Of a stretch of DNA of 64,000 nt, positions 25,275-38,139 are shown piece after piece. Numbering within the stretch: position 1 is the stretch's first letter; every line of letters begins with the position of its first letter. Origin of the DNA: Acidobacteriota bacterium (GTDB taxonomy: Bacteria > Acidobacteriota > Terriglobia > Bryobacterales > UBA6623); the NCBI GenBank assembly GCA_016125275.1, contig WGMB01000012.1, positions 20,939-84,938 of the forward strand, written 5' to 3'. The translations under genes were made by a program, and so were the position numbers. A model generated the notes under the pieces. That model made no database searches. It saw only the letters and a program-made list of their open reading frames with translations, and had not been told where the DNA came from.

Positions 25275-25292
25275 TCGAACCTCGTTTCCCGG

Positions 25293-25336
25293 CGGGAGGC
25301 TGCGGACCGCTCCGGTCGCAGCCTCCCGTTGTGTCT
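25293..25336. terminator. bidirectional terminator between SelA-like and OmpA-type genes
   Basis: An 11-base stem (CGGGAGGCTGC at 25293-25303 with 25318-25328) extended by GACCG/CGGTC past a one-base bulge, then TTGTGTCTTTTA. Confidence 0.85.
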
Positions 25337-25337
25337 T

Positions 25338-26498
25338 TTAGGGGTTGAGCGCCAGCTCCACCCGCCGGTTGCGCGCCCGGCCCTCCGGCGTCTCGTTCGT
25401 ATCCCTCGGCTGCGACTCCCCAAAACCCTTGGCGGACATCTGCTGCGCCGGAACCCGGCGGGCGATCAAGGCGGCGCGCACCGCTTCGGCCCGCTTCCGA
25501 GACAGCTCCAGGTTGAGCTGGTCGTCGGCAATGCTGTCGGTGTGCCCCTCGATGCTCACGCGCCAGTCCGGGTGATTGAGCAGCACCGCGGCGATCTCGG
25601 CCAGCCGCGTCTCAGACTCAGCTCGAATCTCGGCGCTGCCGAAAGCGAAGAACAGATCGTAGACCTCCGCCCGGCCCGATTTCCGCAACGCGCTCTCCAG
25701 CTCCGAGCCGCCGCCGCAACGGTGGCTGATCTTCACCACGCGAAAGCGGTCCCGGTCCCCTTGCAGCGGCTCGCCGCTCGGCGCCCTGCCCAGCGCCGGG
25801 TCCGCCGGCCCGCGGCCGATGCCGAAGCGGTACTGCAAGGTGAGGGGGTTGGCGGGATCGTCCAGGACGTAGAGCTCCACGTCGTCGCCGTAGAACTCGC
25901 CCTCCACCCGGATCGCCGGCAGCTCGACCTTGCGGTCGTTCACGGTCACGGCCAGCGTCGCCGAACCCGTCTTGCGGACCGTCGCGACCATCTGGTGGTC
26001 GTACACGTTGGGATGCTGCTCCAGGTCCAGAGTCACCGGCACGAAGTACGCCTGGAAGATGCCGAGCTCGGTCTCCCGGCCGGCGCGCAACTCTTCAAAA
26101 ACCTTCCGCGAAAGCCCAATCGCCGTCGTCCCCGGCACGAGGTCGGGCGTGAATTCCGAGAACTGTTGCAGATACAGCCCGCCCTGCTGTAGATCCTCGA
26201 CGCGAATCCGCCGCACCAGCTCCGCCCGCTTCAGCTTGGGCGGCTCGGCCGAGAACAGGTCTTCCACCATGCGCTCGTTGGAGTAGCGCAGCCGGAGGAT
26301 GTCGCCGTCGATCGCCTCGATGGTCTTGATGGACTCGTAGTCGCCGTCCATCTGGCTCACCGCCGTCACCACCCGCAATCCCGGGCACAGCGGGACCAGC
26401 GAGCCGGGTTCGGCTCCCAGGGCTCCGGCGATGATTCCCAGCCAGGCCGCGGCGGCGGCCATCGCGCGCCCCGCGGTTCTCAACGATGTGCAGCCCAT
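25338..26498 (-). CDS. secreted OmpA-family peptidoglycan-binding protein
   Basis: A 386-residue envelope protein. A signal peptide (about 1-28, ending AGALGA) is followed by a 230-residue beta-rich domain I do not recognise. The last 110 residues are an OmpA C-terminal domain: VYDLFFAFGSAEIRAESETR, DWRVSIEGHTDSIADDQLN, LELSRKRAEAVRAALIARRV and GFGESQPRDTNETPEGRARN then RRVEL, with the conserved Asp and Arg that bind diaminopimelate. The ATG at 26498 has GGAGG five bases upstream; a GTG at 26510 would overlap that site and is less likely. Confidence 0.88.
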   Translation of the reverse strand: MGCTSLRTAGRAMAAAAAWLGIIAGALGAEPGSLVPLCPGLRVVTAVSQMDGDYESIKTIEAIDGDILRLRYSNERMVEDLFSAEPPKLKRAELVRRIRVEDLQQGGLYLQQFSEFTPDLVPGTTAIGLSRKVFEELRAGRETELGIFQAYFVPVTLDLEQHPNVYDHQMVATVRKTGSATLAVTVNDRKVELPAIRVEGEFYGDDVELYVLDDPANPLTLQYRFGIGRGPADPALGRAPSGEPLQGDRDRFRVVKISHRCGGGSELESALRKSGRAEVYDLFFAFGSAEIRAESETRLAEIAAVLLNHPDWRVSIEGHTDSIADDQLNLELSRKRAEAVRAALIARRVPAQQMSAKGFGESQPRDTNETPEGRARNRRVELALNP

Positions 26499-26585
26499 CT
26501 TCGCCTCCACTCGTCCGCTCTAGCCGGAGAAGCGACGGCCGAACCCTTTCGGCCTCATCGCTCCCTGCCTTCCGCCGCTATTCCG

Positions 26586-27890
26586 CTAGTGTCGCGCCCG
26601 GCTCGGACGGACTCGCAACACCGAATTTGCGGGTGTGTCCCCCGACACTTGGCGAATGGTGAGACGTTGCTGAGCTCGCAGGGTCCGCGACAATGTCATC
26701 CATAGCTCGTGTTGGTCCTGCCTGTAGCTCGCGTAGTAGTCGACATCCGGCAGGAGAGCGACTCCGTCGAGCAACACGACCGGAGCCTCCGAGCCCCAGT
26801 AGGAGCGAACGAGGATCAACGGATTCTCCAACTCGTAGCCGGCGCCCACGTCGAAGTCCATCGTCACCGCGCCGTGGTCGGCCCAGGCGGTCCACGCCCC
26901 GTACACGGGATCGAAGCCCGTCGGGGTCAGGATCTGCGGCGCGGGGTCGGCCACGCCCGTGGCGCTCGACCAGACCGGCGACCCTACCGTGCAGGAAAGC
27001 GACGACATCTCCACCGCTTCGGCCTGCCGGACGGCGCGCAACGTCGGTTCCTCGGAGTGGGGACCCAGGACGACGTAGACGCTGTAACTGCACTTGGGCC
27101 AGCCCGAGACGCGCGCCCCGTTGACCGTTTCGACGTCCCTCTTCCCCAACGATCCCCAGTCCGCGCCCCAGGCGAATCGTTTGGAAGCCGTGGTCGAGTC
27201 GACGGCGAGTCGCCCGGCGGCGTCATAGAAGGAGTAGTTCACCGATTGGTAGGGCCAAGCCCAGACGCAAGGCATGAGGTAGCCCATAGCGCTGCACTCG
27301 CCCACGCCCTGACCGCTGCGAAAGCCCCGGCCCGCGCCTCCCTGATAGCCTCCGGCATCCTGGCGAGCGGCCGTGACCGTGCCGGCGAGCCCCATCTCGG
27401 CGTCGACATTCGCGGTCCACAGGGCATGGTACGCCGCGCCGCTGTTTCGGGCCGACCAGTCCCACGGGCTGTCGAGCGTTAACTCGGAAGCCTCCGTCAC
27501 AAAGCGGTGGCTCTCGCCCCAGGCGACGCCGCCGATCACGTCGCCCCACTGGCCCGAGGGCGTACCGTCGAAGTTCATGTTGCCGTACGGCGCCCTGAAA
27601 TCGGCCTCTACCGCATCCGCCGGCGCTTGGCTCAGGTCGAACGTCACGGTCCAGAGAGGATGGTCGCGGCCGGTCGCGAAGACCCACTGCACCGTCACCG
27701 GCATGTCATACCGTCGAGGGGCGCCGAAATCCGGATCGAGCCCCCAGCGCGGGTAGTTCAGCGTGAACTGATGGATGGCGTGGTGGCGCCCCGCGAAGAC
27801 GACCGATGAGGTCGAGTCGAGGCTGGAGCCCAGCGGCGAATCATCCTCTCCCTGGTCAAGGGCGAGCGACGCGTCGCGGAGGTGGGACAC
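26586..27890 (-). CDS. C-terminal part of an interrupted secreted protein, unknown
   Basis: A 434-codon open frame starting formally at GTG 27890. It continues, in the same frame, the signal-peptide-bearing fragment at 27924-28181; only a TGA codon and 11 sense codons separate them. The sequence is acidic and rich in Trp, Tyr, Gly and Ser (e.g. YPRWGLDPDFGAPRRYDMPV, ESHRFVTEASELTLDSPWDW), with several cysteines as in an extracellular beta-sheet enzyme or adhesin. No family is recognised. If translated alone from 27890 it would lack a signal peptide. No ribosome site precedes the GTG, so independent expression is doubtful. Confidence 0.6.
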   Translation of the reverse strand: MSHLRDASLALDQGEDDSPLGSSLDSTSSVVFAGRHHAIHQFTLNYPRWGLDPDFGAPRRYDMPVTVQWVFATGRDHPLWTVTFDLSQAPADAVEADFRAPYGNMNFDGTPSGQWGDVIGGVAWGESHRFVTEASELTLDSPWDWSARNSGAAYHALWTANVDAEMGLAGTVTAARQDAGGYQGGAGRGFRSGQGVGECSAMGYLMPCVWAWPYQSVNYSFYDAAGRLAVDSTTASKRFAWGADWGSLGKRDVETVNGARVSGWPKCSYSVYVVLGPHSEEPTLRAVRQAEAVEMSSLSCTVGSPVWSSATGVADPAPQILTPTGFDPVYGAWTAWADHGAVTMDFDVGAGYELENPLILVRSYWGSEAPVVLLDGVALLPDVDYYASYRQDQHELWMTLSRTLRAQQRLTIRQVSGDTPANSVLRVRPSRARH

Positions 27891-27923
27891 GATATATCCA
27901 AACCCTCCGGCCTGCGGACTCTC

Positions 27924-28181
27924 TCAGACCGTGCGCCGGCGGCCGTCGGCCAGCGGATAGCTGAATTGCCGAGCCATGCCGCCCTTCTCGGCGTCCTCGG
28001 CCAGCACAATCGATCGCATCCCGCCGCGACTGTCGCACCAGACGTATTCGTCCGCGGGCGCCCCGGCCAGCACGGTCGCGTTATGCCTCGAGGCGGCGCA
28101 AGGGAGGCCGTCCGCAACCAACGGAGCGCAGGCGATCAGTACGTTCGACAGAACCAACGGCAGCAGCTTCGCGGGGGACAT
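27924..28181 (-). pseudogene. N-terminal fragment of the interrupted secreted protein
   Basis: An 85-codon fragment: residues 1-23 are a signal peptide (MSPAKLLPLVLSNVLIACAP then LVADG), followed by mature sequence ASRHNATVLAGAPADEYVWC and ARQFSYPLADGRRRTV ending at TGA 27924-27926. The frame then reads ESPQAGGFGYIVSHLRDASL without further stops into the next fragment, so a single base change (for example TGG or CGA to TGA) has probably cut one 531-codon gene. Readthrough or a sequencing error are alternatives. Confidence 0.6.
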
Positions 28182-28334
28182 GGGCGCCGACCTCCTGTCT
28201 GCGAAAGCGACGGAACCACAGAGCTCGCCTCACGCCTCCGTGCTCCTCTCCCGGGAAGGCCTCCGACAGCTCTTGGGATTCGTCTTTGGCCGCCGAGTCT
28301 GCGACAATACTCCACGCAACACGGAGCCACACCT

Positions 28335-29654
28335 ATGCCGATCGAACGTCGTCAGTTCCTCAAAACCGCCGGGAGCGGTCTCGCCGCCCTGACCGCCGCC
28401 CAGTATTCCCGCGTTCTGGGCGCCAATGACCGCGTCGGCGTCGCCGTCGTCGGCGTCGGCGGACGCGGCAAGAGCCACATCGCCGCCTTCGCCAAGAACC
28501 CCGGCTCCGAGGTCCGCCAGGTCGTCGACATCGACCAGGGTCACGCCGAAACCGCCGTGGCCTACACCGCCGAGCGGCAGGACGGCATGAAGCCGAAGGA
28601 GCTGCGCGACATGCGCGATTCCTTCGCCTCCAAGGACATCGACGTCGTCTCCATCGCCACGCCGAACTTCTGGCACGCCCTCAGCACCATCTGGGCCTGC
28701 CAAGCCGGCAAGGACGTCTACGTCGAGAAGCCCGCCAGCCACAACATCTTCGAAGGCCGCCAGATGGTCGAGGCCGCCCGCAAGTACAAGCGGATGGTGC
28801 AGGTGGGCCAGCAGAGCCGCTCCACGCCGCACAAGATCGAAGGCGTCCAGAAGCTCAAGGACGGCATCATCGGCGAGGTCTACATGGCCAAGGGCCTGTG
28901 CTTCAAGCGCCGCAAGACCATCGGCTCGATGGAGCCGTCGAAGATTCCCCCGGGCGTCGACTACGATCTGTGGCTGGGCCCCACCTGGCCCCGCGCCTGG
29001 CAGGAGAACCGCTTCCACTACAACTGGCACTGGTACTGGGACTTCGGCAACGGCGACATCGGCAACCAGGGCGTGCACGAGATGGACGTGGCCCGCTGGG
29101 GCCTCGGCCTCGACCTGCCCGACAATGCCTTCTCCGAGGGTGGCAAGTTCGTCTATGACGACGACCAGCAGACGCCGAACACCCAGATCGCCGTCTTCCG
29201 CTACCCCAAGCAGGAGCTCCAGTTCGAGGTCCGCGGCATCCACACCGGCGGCGAGAGCGGCATCCTCGAGGATTCCGGCGGCGGCGCCAACACCGTCGGC
29301 GTGCTCTTCCTGGGCAGCGACGGCTACATGACCATGCACGGCCGCGGCTACCGCGTCTTCATGGGCGAGAAGCGCGAGCCCGGCGAGATGGTCAAGGCCG
29401 ACGGCGACGAGACCTATCTGCACGTCGACAACTTCCTCAAGGCCTGCCACAGCCGCAAGCACACCGACCTGAACTGCGACATCGAGATCGGACACATCTC
29501 GGCCGCCCTGTGCCACATGGCCAACATCAGCTACCGCGTCCACGACAAGGTGCTGTTCAACCCGGCCTCGGAGCGCTTCATCGGCAACGACGAGGCCAAC
29601 AAGCTGGTCACCCGCGACTACCGCCCGCCGTTCGTCGTGCCCGACGTCGTCTGA
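28335..29654 (+). CDS. Tat-exported Gfo/Idh/MocA family oxidoreductase
   Basis: A 439-residue NAD(P)-dependent sugar dehydrogenase-like protein. The N-terminus ERRQFLKTAGSGLAALTAA is a twin-arginine signal. The Rossmann domain begins RVGVAVVGVGGRGKSHIAAF; VSIATPNFWHALSTIWACQA then GKDVYVEKPASHN holds the EKP motif. The C-terminal domain WHWYWDFGNGDIGNQGVHEM carries the aromatic, DxGxH-like active site of the acidobacterial and planctomycete exported subgroup. Substrates are usually sugars or inositols; not determinable here. GGAG lies 10 bases upstream of the ATG. A strong terminator follows. Confidence 0.9.
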   Translation: MPIERRQFLKTAGSGLAALTAAQYSRVLGANDRVGVAVVGVGGRGKSHIAAFAKNPGSEVRQVVDIDQGHAETAVAYTAERQDGMKPKELRDMRDSFASKDIDVVSIATPNFWHALSTIWACQAGKDVYVEKPASHNIFEGRQMVEAARKYKRMVQVGQQSRSTPHKIEGVQKLKDGIIGEVYMAKGLCFKRRKTIGSMEPSKIPPGVDYDLWLGPTWPRAWQENRFHYNWHWYWDFGNGDIGNQGVHEMDVARWGLGLDLPDNAFSEGGKFVYDDDQQTPNTQIAVFRYPKQELQFEVRGIHTGGESGILEDSGGGANTVGVLFLGSDGYMTMHGRGYRVFMGEKREPGEMVKADGDETYLHVDNFLKACHSRKHTDLNCDIEIGHISAALCHMANISYRVHDKVLFNPASERFIGNDEANKLVTRDYRPPFVVPDVV

Positions 29655-29676
29655 GGCGGCCGCACCCGAAACGCCG

Positions 29677-29715
29677 GAGGGGCGCAAGCGAGCTTCGCTT
29701 GCGCCCCTCTTCTCT
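29677..29715. terminator. strong terminator between convergent genes
   Basis: Perfect 15-base stem GAGGGGCGCAAGCGA (29677-29691), GCT loop, complement to 29709, then TTCTCTTT. It serves the Gfo/Idh/MocA gene and perhaps also the convergent receptor gene. Confidence 0.9.
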
Positions 29716-29730
29716 TTCCTCTTGCAGGCG

Positions 29731-32388
29731 TCAGAAGCTCAAGCGCAGCAGAAAGCGGAATGACCGCCCGTCGTTGAGCGTGTTGGTGATCTGCCCAAAG
29801 TTCGGAGACGTCAGCAGCTTGCCCGGCTCGGCGAACTGCGGCCGGTTGAGCAGATTGTTCGACTCGGCGCGCAGCGTCAGCCGGGCCTCCTGGGCCACCG
29901 GCCAAGTCCGCGAGAGCGCCGCGTTCAGGTTCTGGATGCCGTCCTTGCGAAAGGTGTTGCGGCCGATGCTGCCGCGCGCCTCGGTAGGCTGGATGAAGCT
30001 GAAGGCGTCTTCGGGCAGCCGCGCGCGGGACGTATCCGGGTGCTTCACCTTGCGCCCCAGGATCGACGGATCGTCGATGTTCGGCCGGTCCGAGCCTGAG
30101 CCGTCCACATTGCCGTAGCCGGGCCCGTCGGAACCGGTGGAGACCGTGAACGGCGTCCCGGTCTTCACCAGCGCCACGGCGAAGATCTCCCAGTTGCGCA
30201 GCGAAGCCCGCAGCCAGCCCGGTTGCGCGTTCAGCTCCGGGCTGCGCCAGGTCAACCGCGTCACCCAAGAGTGCGGCTGGTCGAAGTTGCTCAGGCTCTT
30301 CATGTCGTGGAACACGTCGAACTCGGTCTGGCCGCGTCCGTCCCGGGCGTCGTCGCCGGCCGCCGTGGAGGTGTAGTCCGAGCCCAAGTCGATGGCCTTG
30401 CTGAACCAGTACGACGTCTCGAAGGTAAACCCGCCCCTGCTCGGCGCGATCAGCGTCGCCTTGCCGGCGTCGTAGTAGGCGCGCCCGCCGTTGAGCGTGG
30501 TGCGGATGTCGAAATAGCGCTTGTCCGGCCGGCGGTCGTTGAGCGTCGCCGTGATCTGCTCGATGCCGTCCACGGGCCGTCCGCGGTTGCTGTACCACAG
30601 CGTAATCAGCTTCCACGTGCGGCTGCCCACGTAGCCCAGGTTCACCCGCCAGCCGTACCACACCGGAATCTCCCAACTGAAGTTGTACTGGTGCGAATAG
30701 GGCGCGTTCAGGTCGGGCGCGAACGCGAAATACGTGCCTCGGCCGTTGGGGTCCACCACCGTGCGGTCCAGGCCCTGCAGAGGGTCCAGAAAGTCGGGCG
30801 CCGCCACGCGGACCCGCTGGCTGTACGGGGTGTTGAAGCGGATGCTGCTGTAGGTGGTGGGATAGAGCTCCGCGTACTGCATCCCATAGGCGCCCCGCAC
30901 CACGCCCCAGCGGTCCCCGGCCCGGATCGCGAACCCGAATCGCGGCGCCACGTTGTTGCAGTCGCAGCCGAAGGGGAACTGCCCCAGCCCGTTCGCCTCC
31001 ACCGGCTTCGTCCAGTACTCGTAGCGCAGGCCCAGGTTCAGCGAGACCCGGTTGTTGACCCGCCAGTCGTCCCCCGCGTAGAAGCGCCCTTCGAACTGCC
31101 GAAAGGCGCGCCGCGTGTTGCCGATCACTTCGATGTAGGTGGACGGCAGCCCCAATCGGATGTTCGTGATGGAGTCGTTGCCGAAGTTCGCGCCGAAGGA
31201 GAACTGCCCGCGGTTCGAGTTCGACTCGTCGCCGATGATCTCCCGTCGCCAGATGTCCGCGCCGAAGCTCCAGTTGTGGCGTCCCCGGTTGTGCCGCAGC
31301 GCCGCCGCCGTGCGGTAGCGATTGACCGTGCGGTCGATGGGAATGTTCGACTTCGGGCCCAAGTCGTCGTACGGCCCGCCCATCATGATCGTCGGGCCGA
31401 ACGACGACTGGTCGGGCACGAGCAGCGAACCCACGCGATCGAAGGCCACGGTGTAGTCGGTCTCGGTCCGCGGCGTCCAGGCGCGCGTCCAGGTCAGCCG
31501 TGCGTCGTGGTTGCGCGTCTGCGAGTCCGGGTTCTGGCCCGCGATGAGCTGGAAGGCCTCCACGTGCTGGGTGGTGAAGCCGTAGCGCAGCGACAGACTG
31601 TCCTTCTCGCCCAGTGACTGCGACAGCGCCCCGTTCAGAATGTCGTTGTTGATCAACTGCGGCGCGTTGGTGTTGAGGGCCCGCGGGTTGATGTCGGGCC
31701 GGTTGGGCAGCTCATCGGGATAGGCGTCCAGCATCCGCTGGATCTCCAGCCGCAGCAGCGGATCGCCCACCGTGTCCAGCGGCGTTCGCTCGTCGGCCTT
31801 CGGCACCAGTACGTTGCCGTTGACCTGGCCCCGGTTGCGCGTCTGCTGCCCGGTGAGCGTGAAGCTGGCGCCCTTCCACAGCGGCACGCCCACGTCGAAG
31901 CCGTATTCGTTCAGCCGAGCCGGCTGCACATCGCCCACCTGGAAGAACGAGCGCGCCCGAAAGATGCTGTTGTCGTGGGTCCAGAACAGCGACCCGTGCA
32001 CATCCCGCGCGCTGCTGAACGGCAGCGCCGCCGGCGTTGACGGCGACCCGCCGAACTCCGAGCCGAAGAAGTTCGACTGCACCTCGAACTCCTCCACGAT
32101 CGTCGCCGTCACGCCGATCCGCTTGTTCATCTCCTTGAGAACGTTGTTGTCGATCAAGTCGATCTGCACGTTCTCATTGCGGCGAGCCTCGCCGGACTCG
32201 GCGTCCACCACGCCCAGCAGATTGAGGTCCGTGCGCGAGGAGCCCTCCTCGGCCGCTTCGGGAACCTCCTCGAAGATGCTGGCGCCGGCCGCCTCGGCCG
32301 CCCCCGTTTCAGCCGGCGGAGAAGACTCCGGCGGCGACTGCGCCGGCAGCAACACCGGCGCACAGAGCAGTAAGACGAGGGCGCGCAT
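29731..32388 (-). CDS. Oar-like TonB-dependent outer-membrane receptor
   Basis: An 885-residue outer-membrane beta-barrel protein. A signal peptide (MRALVLLLCAPVLLPAQ) is followed by a short proline/glutamate-rich region rather than the usual carboxypeptidase-regulatory and long plug domains. A short plug-like segment, VTATIVEEFEVQSNFFGSEF and ARDVHGSLFWTHDNSIFRAR, is typical of acidobacterial Oar proteins. Barrel strands follow, e.g. YAGDDWRVNNRVSLNLGLRY and NYLGYVGSR-like hairpins, with the C-terminal SFRFLLRLSF ending in phenylalanine as expected for BAM insertion. The start is ATG 32388. Ligand unknown. Confidence 0.85.
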   Translation of the reverse strand: MRALVLLLCAPVLLPAQSPPESSPPAETGAAEAAGASIFEEVPEAAEEGSSRTDLNLLGVVDAESGEARRNENVQIDLIDNNVLKEMNKRIGVTATIVEEFEVQSNFFGSEFGGSPSTPAALPFSSARDVHGSLFWTHDNSIFRARSFFQVGDVQPARLNEYGFDVGVPLWKGASFTLTGQQTRNRGQVNGNVLVPKADERTPLDTVGDPLLRLEIQRMLDAYPDELPNRPDINPRALNTNAPQLINNDILNGALSQSLGEKDSLSLRYGFTTQHVEAFQLIAGQNPDSQTRNHDARLTWTRAWTPRTETDYTVAFDRVGSLLVPDQSSFGPTIMMGGPYDDLGPKSNIPIDRTVNRYRTAAALRHNRGRHNWSFGADIWRREIIGDESNSNRGQFSFGANFGNDSITNIRLGLPSTYIEVIGNTRRAFRQFEGRFYAGDDWRVNNRVSLNLGLRYEYWTKPVEANGLGQFPFGCDCNNVAPRFGFAIRAGDRWGVVRGAYGMQYAELYPTTYSSIRFNTPYSQRVRVAAPDFLDPLQGLDRTVVDPNGRGTYFAFAPDLNAPYSHQYNFSWEIPVWYGWRVNLGYVGSRTWKLITLWYSNRGRPVDGIEQITATLNDRRPDKRYFDIRTTLNGGRAYYDAGKATLIAPSRGGFTFETSYWFSKAIDLGSDYTSTAAGDDARDGRGQTEFDVFHDMKSLSNFDQPHSWVTRLTWRSPELNAQPGWLRASLRNWEIFAVALVKTGTPFTVSTGSDGPGYGNVDGSGSDRPNIDDPSILGRKVKHPDTSRARLPEDAFSFIQPTEARGSIGRNTFRKDGIQNLNAALSRTWPVAQEARLTLRAESNNLLNRPQFAEPGKLLTSPNFGQITNTLNDGRSFRFLLRLSF

Positions 32389-32466
32389 CAAAACGACAGA
32401 CAGGTTCGAAAGAGGACAGGGGAGCCCTCTATCTTACCCCCGCTTCGGCGCCCGCCGCCCCCCGGC

Positions 32467-33474
32467 TCACTCCCAATCGGCCACGAAGATGTTGAACTCG
32501 TAGCGGCTGGTGGCGTTGCGGCTCGACGCAAACACTAGGCTCTTGCCGTCCGGCGAGAACTCCGCGAACGAAGTGAAGCCGCCGAAGTCGGTCACCTGCT
32601 CCAGGTTCTTGCCGTCGATGTCCATCAGGAACAGCTCGAACTCCCGGCTGTCGCAATGGTTCTTGTTGGACGAGAAGATGATCTTCTTGCCGTCCGGCGT
32701 GAACTGCGGCGCGAAGCTGGCGCATCCGAAGTCTGTGATCTGGCGCAGGTTCGAGCCGTCCGCATCGCCCACGAAGATCTCCATCTTCATCGGCGCCGTC
32801 AGGTCCTCGGCCAGCAGATCCAGGTACCGCCGCCGGTCGGCGCCGGTCGGGTGGTTGGCCCGCATCACCAGCTTCGAGCCGTCCGGCGAGAAGAACGCTC
32901 CGCCGTCGTAGCCGATCGCTGTGGTGATCTGCTTCTTGTCCGAGCCGTCCGGCTCCATCGACCACAGCTCCAGATCGCCGGAAGCCTTCGAGGTGTAGAT
33001 CACCCGTCCCGTCTCGAAGTTCACCGTCGCCTCGGCGTCGTAGCCCGGCGCCGTGGTCAGCCGCTCCAGGCTCTTGCCCTCCAGGTCGGTCTTGTAGATG
33101 TCATAGCTCGGGTAGACCGCCCACACGTAGCCCTTGGAGCGGTCCGGGCGCGCCGGGCAGGCGTCGCCGGAGGCGTGCGTCGAGGCGTACAGGATCTCCC
33201 GCCCGTCGGCCGTGAAGTAGCCGCAAGTCGTCACGCCCTTGCCGGTCGAGACCATCCGCACGTCCGAGCCGTCGGCGTTCATCACAAAAATCTGGTCGCA
33301 CTCCAGCTCATCGCGAGTCGACTGGAAGACCAGCTTCTGGCCGTCCGGAGACCAGTACGCCTCGGCATTCTGACCGCCGTGGGTGAGCTGGCGGATGTTC
33401 TTCAGCCGCCCGGCGTCTTCGGCTGCCAGCGGCAACGCCGCCAACAGCAGCAGCAGGAACAACGTCTTCGGCAT
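32467..33474 (-). CDS. secreted TolB-like PD40 beta-propeller protein
   Basis: A 335-residue exported propeller. The signal peptide is MPKTLFLLLLLAALPLAA. At least five WD40-like PD40 repeats are visible, each with a (F/W)SPDG core: EAYWSPDGQKLVFQSTRDEL, YFTADGREILYAS, AFFSPDGSKLVMRAN, QFTPDGKKIIFSSNKN and EFSPDGKSLVFASSRN. Such proteins resemble TolB's propeller but lack its N-terminal domain. The ATG at 33474 is preferred because a GATAAT element overlaps the longer alternative start at 33504. Confidence 0.85.
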   Translation of the reverse strand: MPKTLFLLLLLAALPLAAEDAGRLKNIRQLTHGGQNAEAYWSPDGQKLVFQSTRDELECDQIFVMNADGSDVRMVSTGKGVTTCGYFTADGREILYASTHASGDACPARPDRSKGYVWAVYPSYDIYKTDLEGKSLERLTTAPGYDAEATVNFETGRVIYTSKASGDLELWSMEPDGSDKKQITTAIGYDGGAFFSPDGSKLVMRANHPTGADRRRYLDLLAEDLTAPMKMEIFVGDADGSNLRQITDFGCASFAPQFTPDGKKIIFSSNKNHCDSREFELFLMDIDGKNLEQVTDFGGFTSFAEFSPDGKSLVFASSRNATSRYEFNIFVADWE

Positions 33475-33688
33475 CGGTCGGGGCTCGCATCGCATGGTTT
33501 GCATTATCCCATTGATTCAACGGCACATAGGAAAGCCACTCGCGACCCCTTGGGGATCAACAGCAGCAACCCACAACATCTAGTAGCTGTTTTCCTTTAC
33601 TTTCAAATTCCACAAGAGTAGTATGGAGGGCGTGTCCGGGGCCTCTCGGGGCGTCCGGGCGGCAATCTCTCGCGAGGATCCACCGCTC

Positions 33689-37351
<3,663 letters not shown>

Positions 37352-37377
37352 CCCTGCCCGGACGCCGCCCGGTCGAT

Positions 37378-37383
37378 TACCAT
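37378..37383 (+). promoter_or_regulatory. -10-like hexamer before secreted protein gene
   Basis: TACCAT ends 7 bases before ATG 37391, and overlaps the alternative ATG at 37382. This favours the 37391 start and a leaderless message. Confidence 0.35.
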
Positions 37384-37390
37384 GACGGTT

Positions 37391-37975
37391 ATGCGATGGG
37401 CCTTGGCAGCGCTCCTGATGGTTTGCGGGTCGGTCTCCGCCTTCGCGCAGGAGGCCCCCGCGCCCCAGCAAGAGGCCGCCGCGCCGGCGCAGCAGCAGCC
37501 CGAAGGCATGATTCCCCGCTGGGAGGTCGTTGAGATCGCCCAACAGCTCAAGACGCACGCCGGCGGCGTGGAGAAGATCCTCGAGCAGGTGCGCCCCAAG
37601 GAGTGGATCCAGGACGGCGCTCCGGCCGCCTACGTCGACCAGCACGAGAGCCTTCTGCAGGACCTCGGCTACCTGTCGCGCTCGGCCGAGATCCTGGAGC
37701 ACAACCCGGAGAAGCTGACCGTGGTGATCGACACCTTCCTCTGGCTCGATCGCCTGCACTCGATGATCGACTCCATGAGCCTCGGCGTGCGCAAGTATCA
37801 GAGCGACCCCATCGCCGACCTGCTCGACTCCGCCGCCCGCCGCAACACCACCGCCATCGAGCAGCTCAAGGGCTACATGCGGCAGTTGGCCTCGAACACC
37901 GAGAACGAGATGGCGATCGCCTACGACGAGACCCAGCGCTGCCGCCAGGAACTCCTCACGCAGCCCCGCAAATGA
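37391..37975 (+). CDS. secreted helical protein, unknown
   Basis: A 194-residue exported protein with signal peptide MRWALAALLMVCGSVSAFAQ. A low-complexity Ala/Pro/Gln/Glu stretch (about 21-40) precedes an all-helical domain: EIAQQLKTHAGGVEKILEQV, LGYLSRSAEILEHNPEKLTV and LDSAARRNTTAIEQLKGYMR. No family is recognised. It starts 39 bases after smc and its stop overlaps an 11-cysteine miniprotein as ATGA, so these two are cotranslated. Confidence 0.65.
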   Translation: MRWALAALLMVCGSVSAFAQEAPAPQQEAAAPAQQQPEGMIPRWEVVEIAQQLKTHAGGVEKILEQVRPKEWIQDGAPAAYVDQHESLLQDLGYLSRSAEILEHNPEKLTVVIDTFLWLDRLHSMIDSMSLGVRKYQSDPIADLLDSAARRNTTAIEQLKGYMRQLASNTENEMAIAYDETQRCRQELLTQPRK

Positions 37976-38139
37976 CGCCTCCTCAGCCGCCCAACGAGAG
38001 GCCGCCGACCCCGTTTCGGTGTCACATCTGTGAGCAGCCCTCCGAAAGAATCTGCACGCGCTGTACTCGCGACGCCTGCGAGAATCATCTTTGTGAGAAG
38101 TGCGGTCGTTGCAGCGACTGTTGCACCTGCGAAAGCTGA
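37972..38139 (+). CDS. 55-residue cysteine-rich zinc-binding-type miniprotein
   Basis: A very small protein starting in an ATGA overlap with the secreted protein gene. After a proline-rich start (MTPPQPPNERPPTPFR) it has eleven cysteines and two histidines in 37 residues: CHICEQPSERICTRCTRDAC followed by ENHLCEKCGRCSDCCTC. The CxxC pairs and central histidine resemble a B-box or zinc-ribbon pair able to bind two or three zinc ions. There is no signal peptide, so it is likely cytoplasmic. Role unknown; a redox or RNA/protein-binding adaptor is conceivable. Confidence 0.72.
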   Translation: MTPPQPPNERPPTPFRCHICEQPSERICTRCTRDACENHLCEKCGRCSDCCTCES

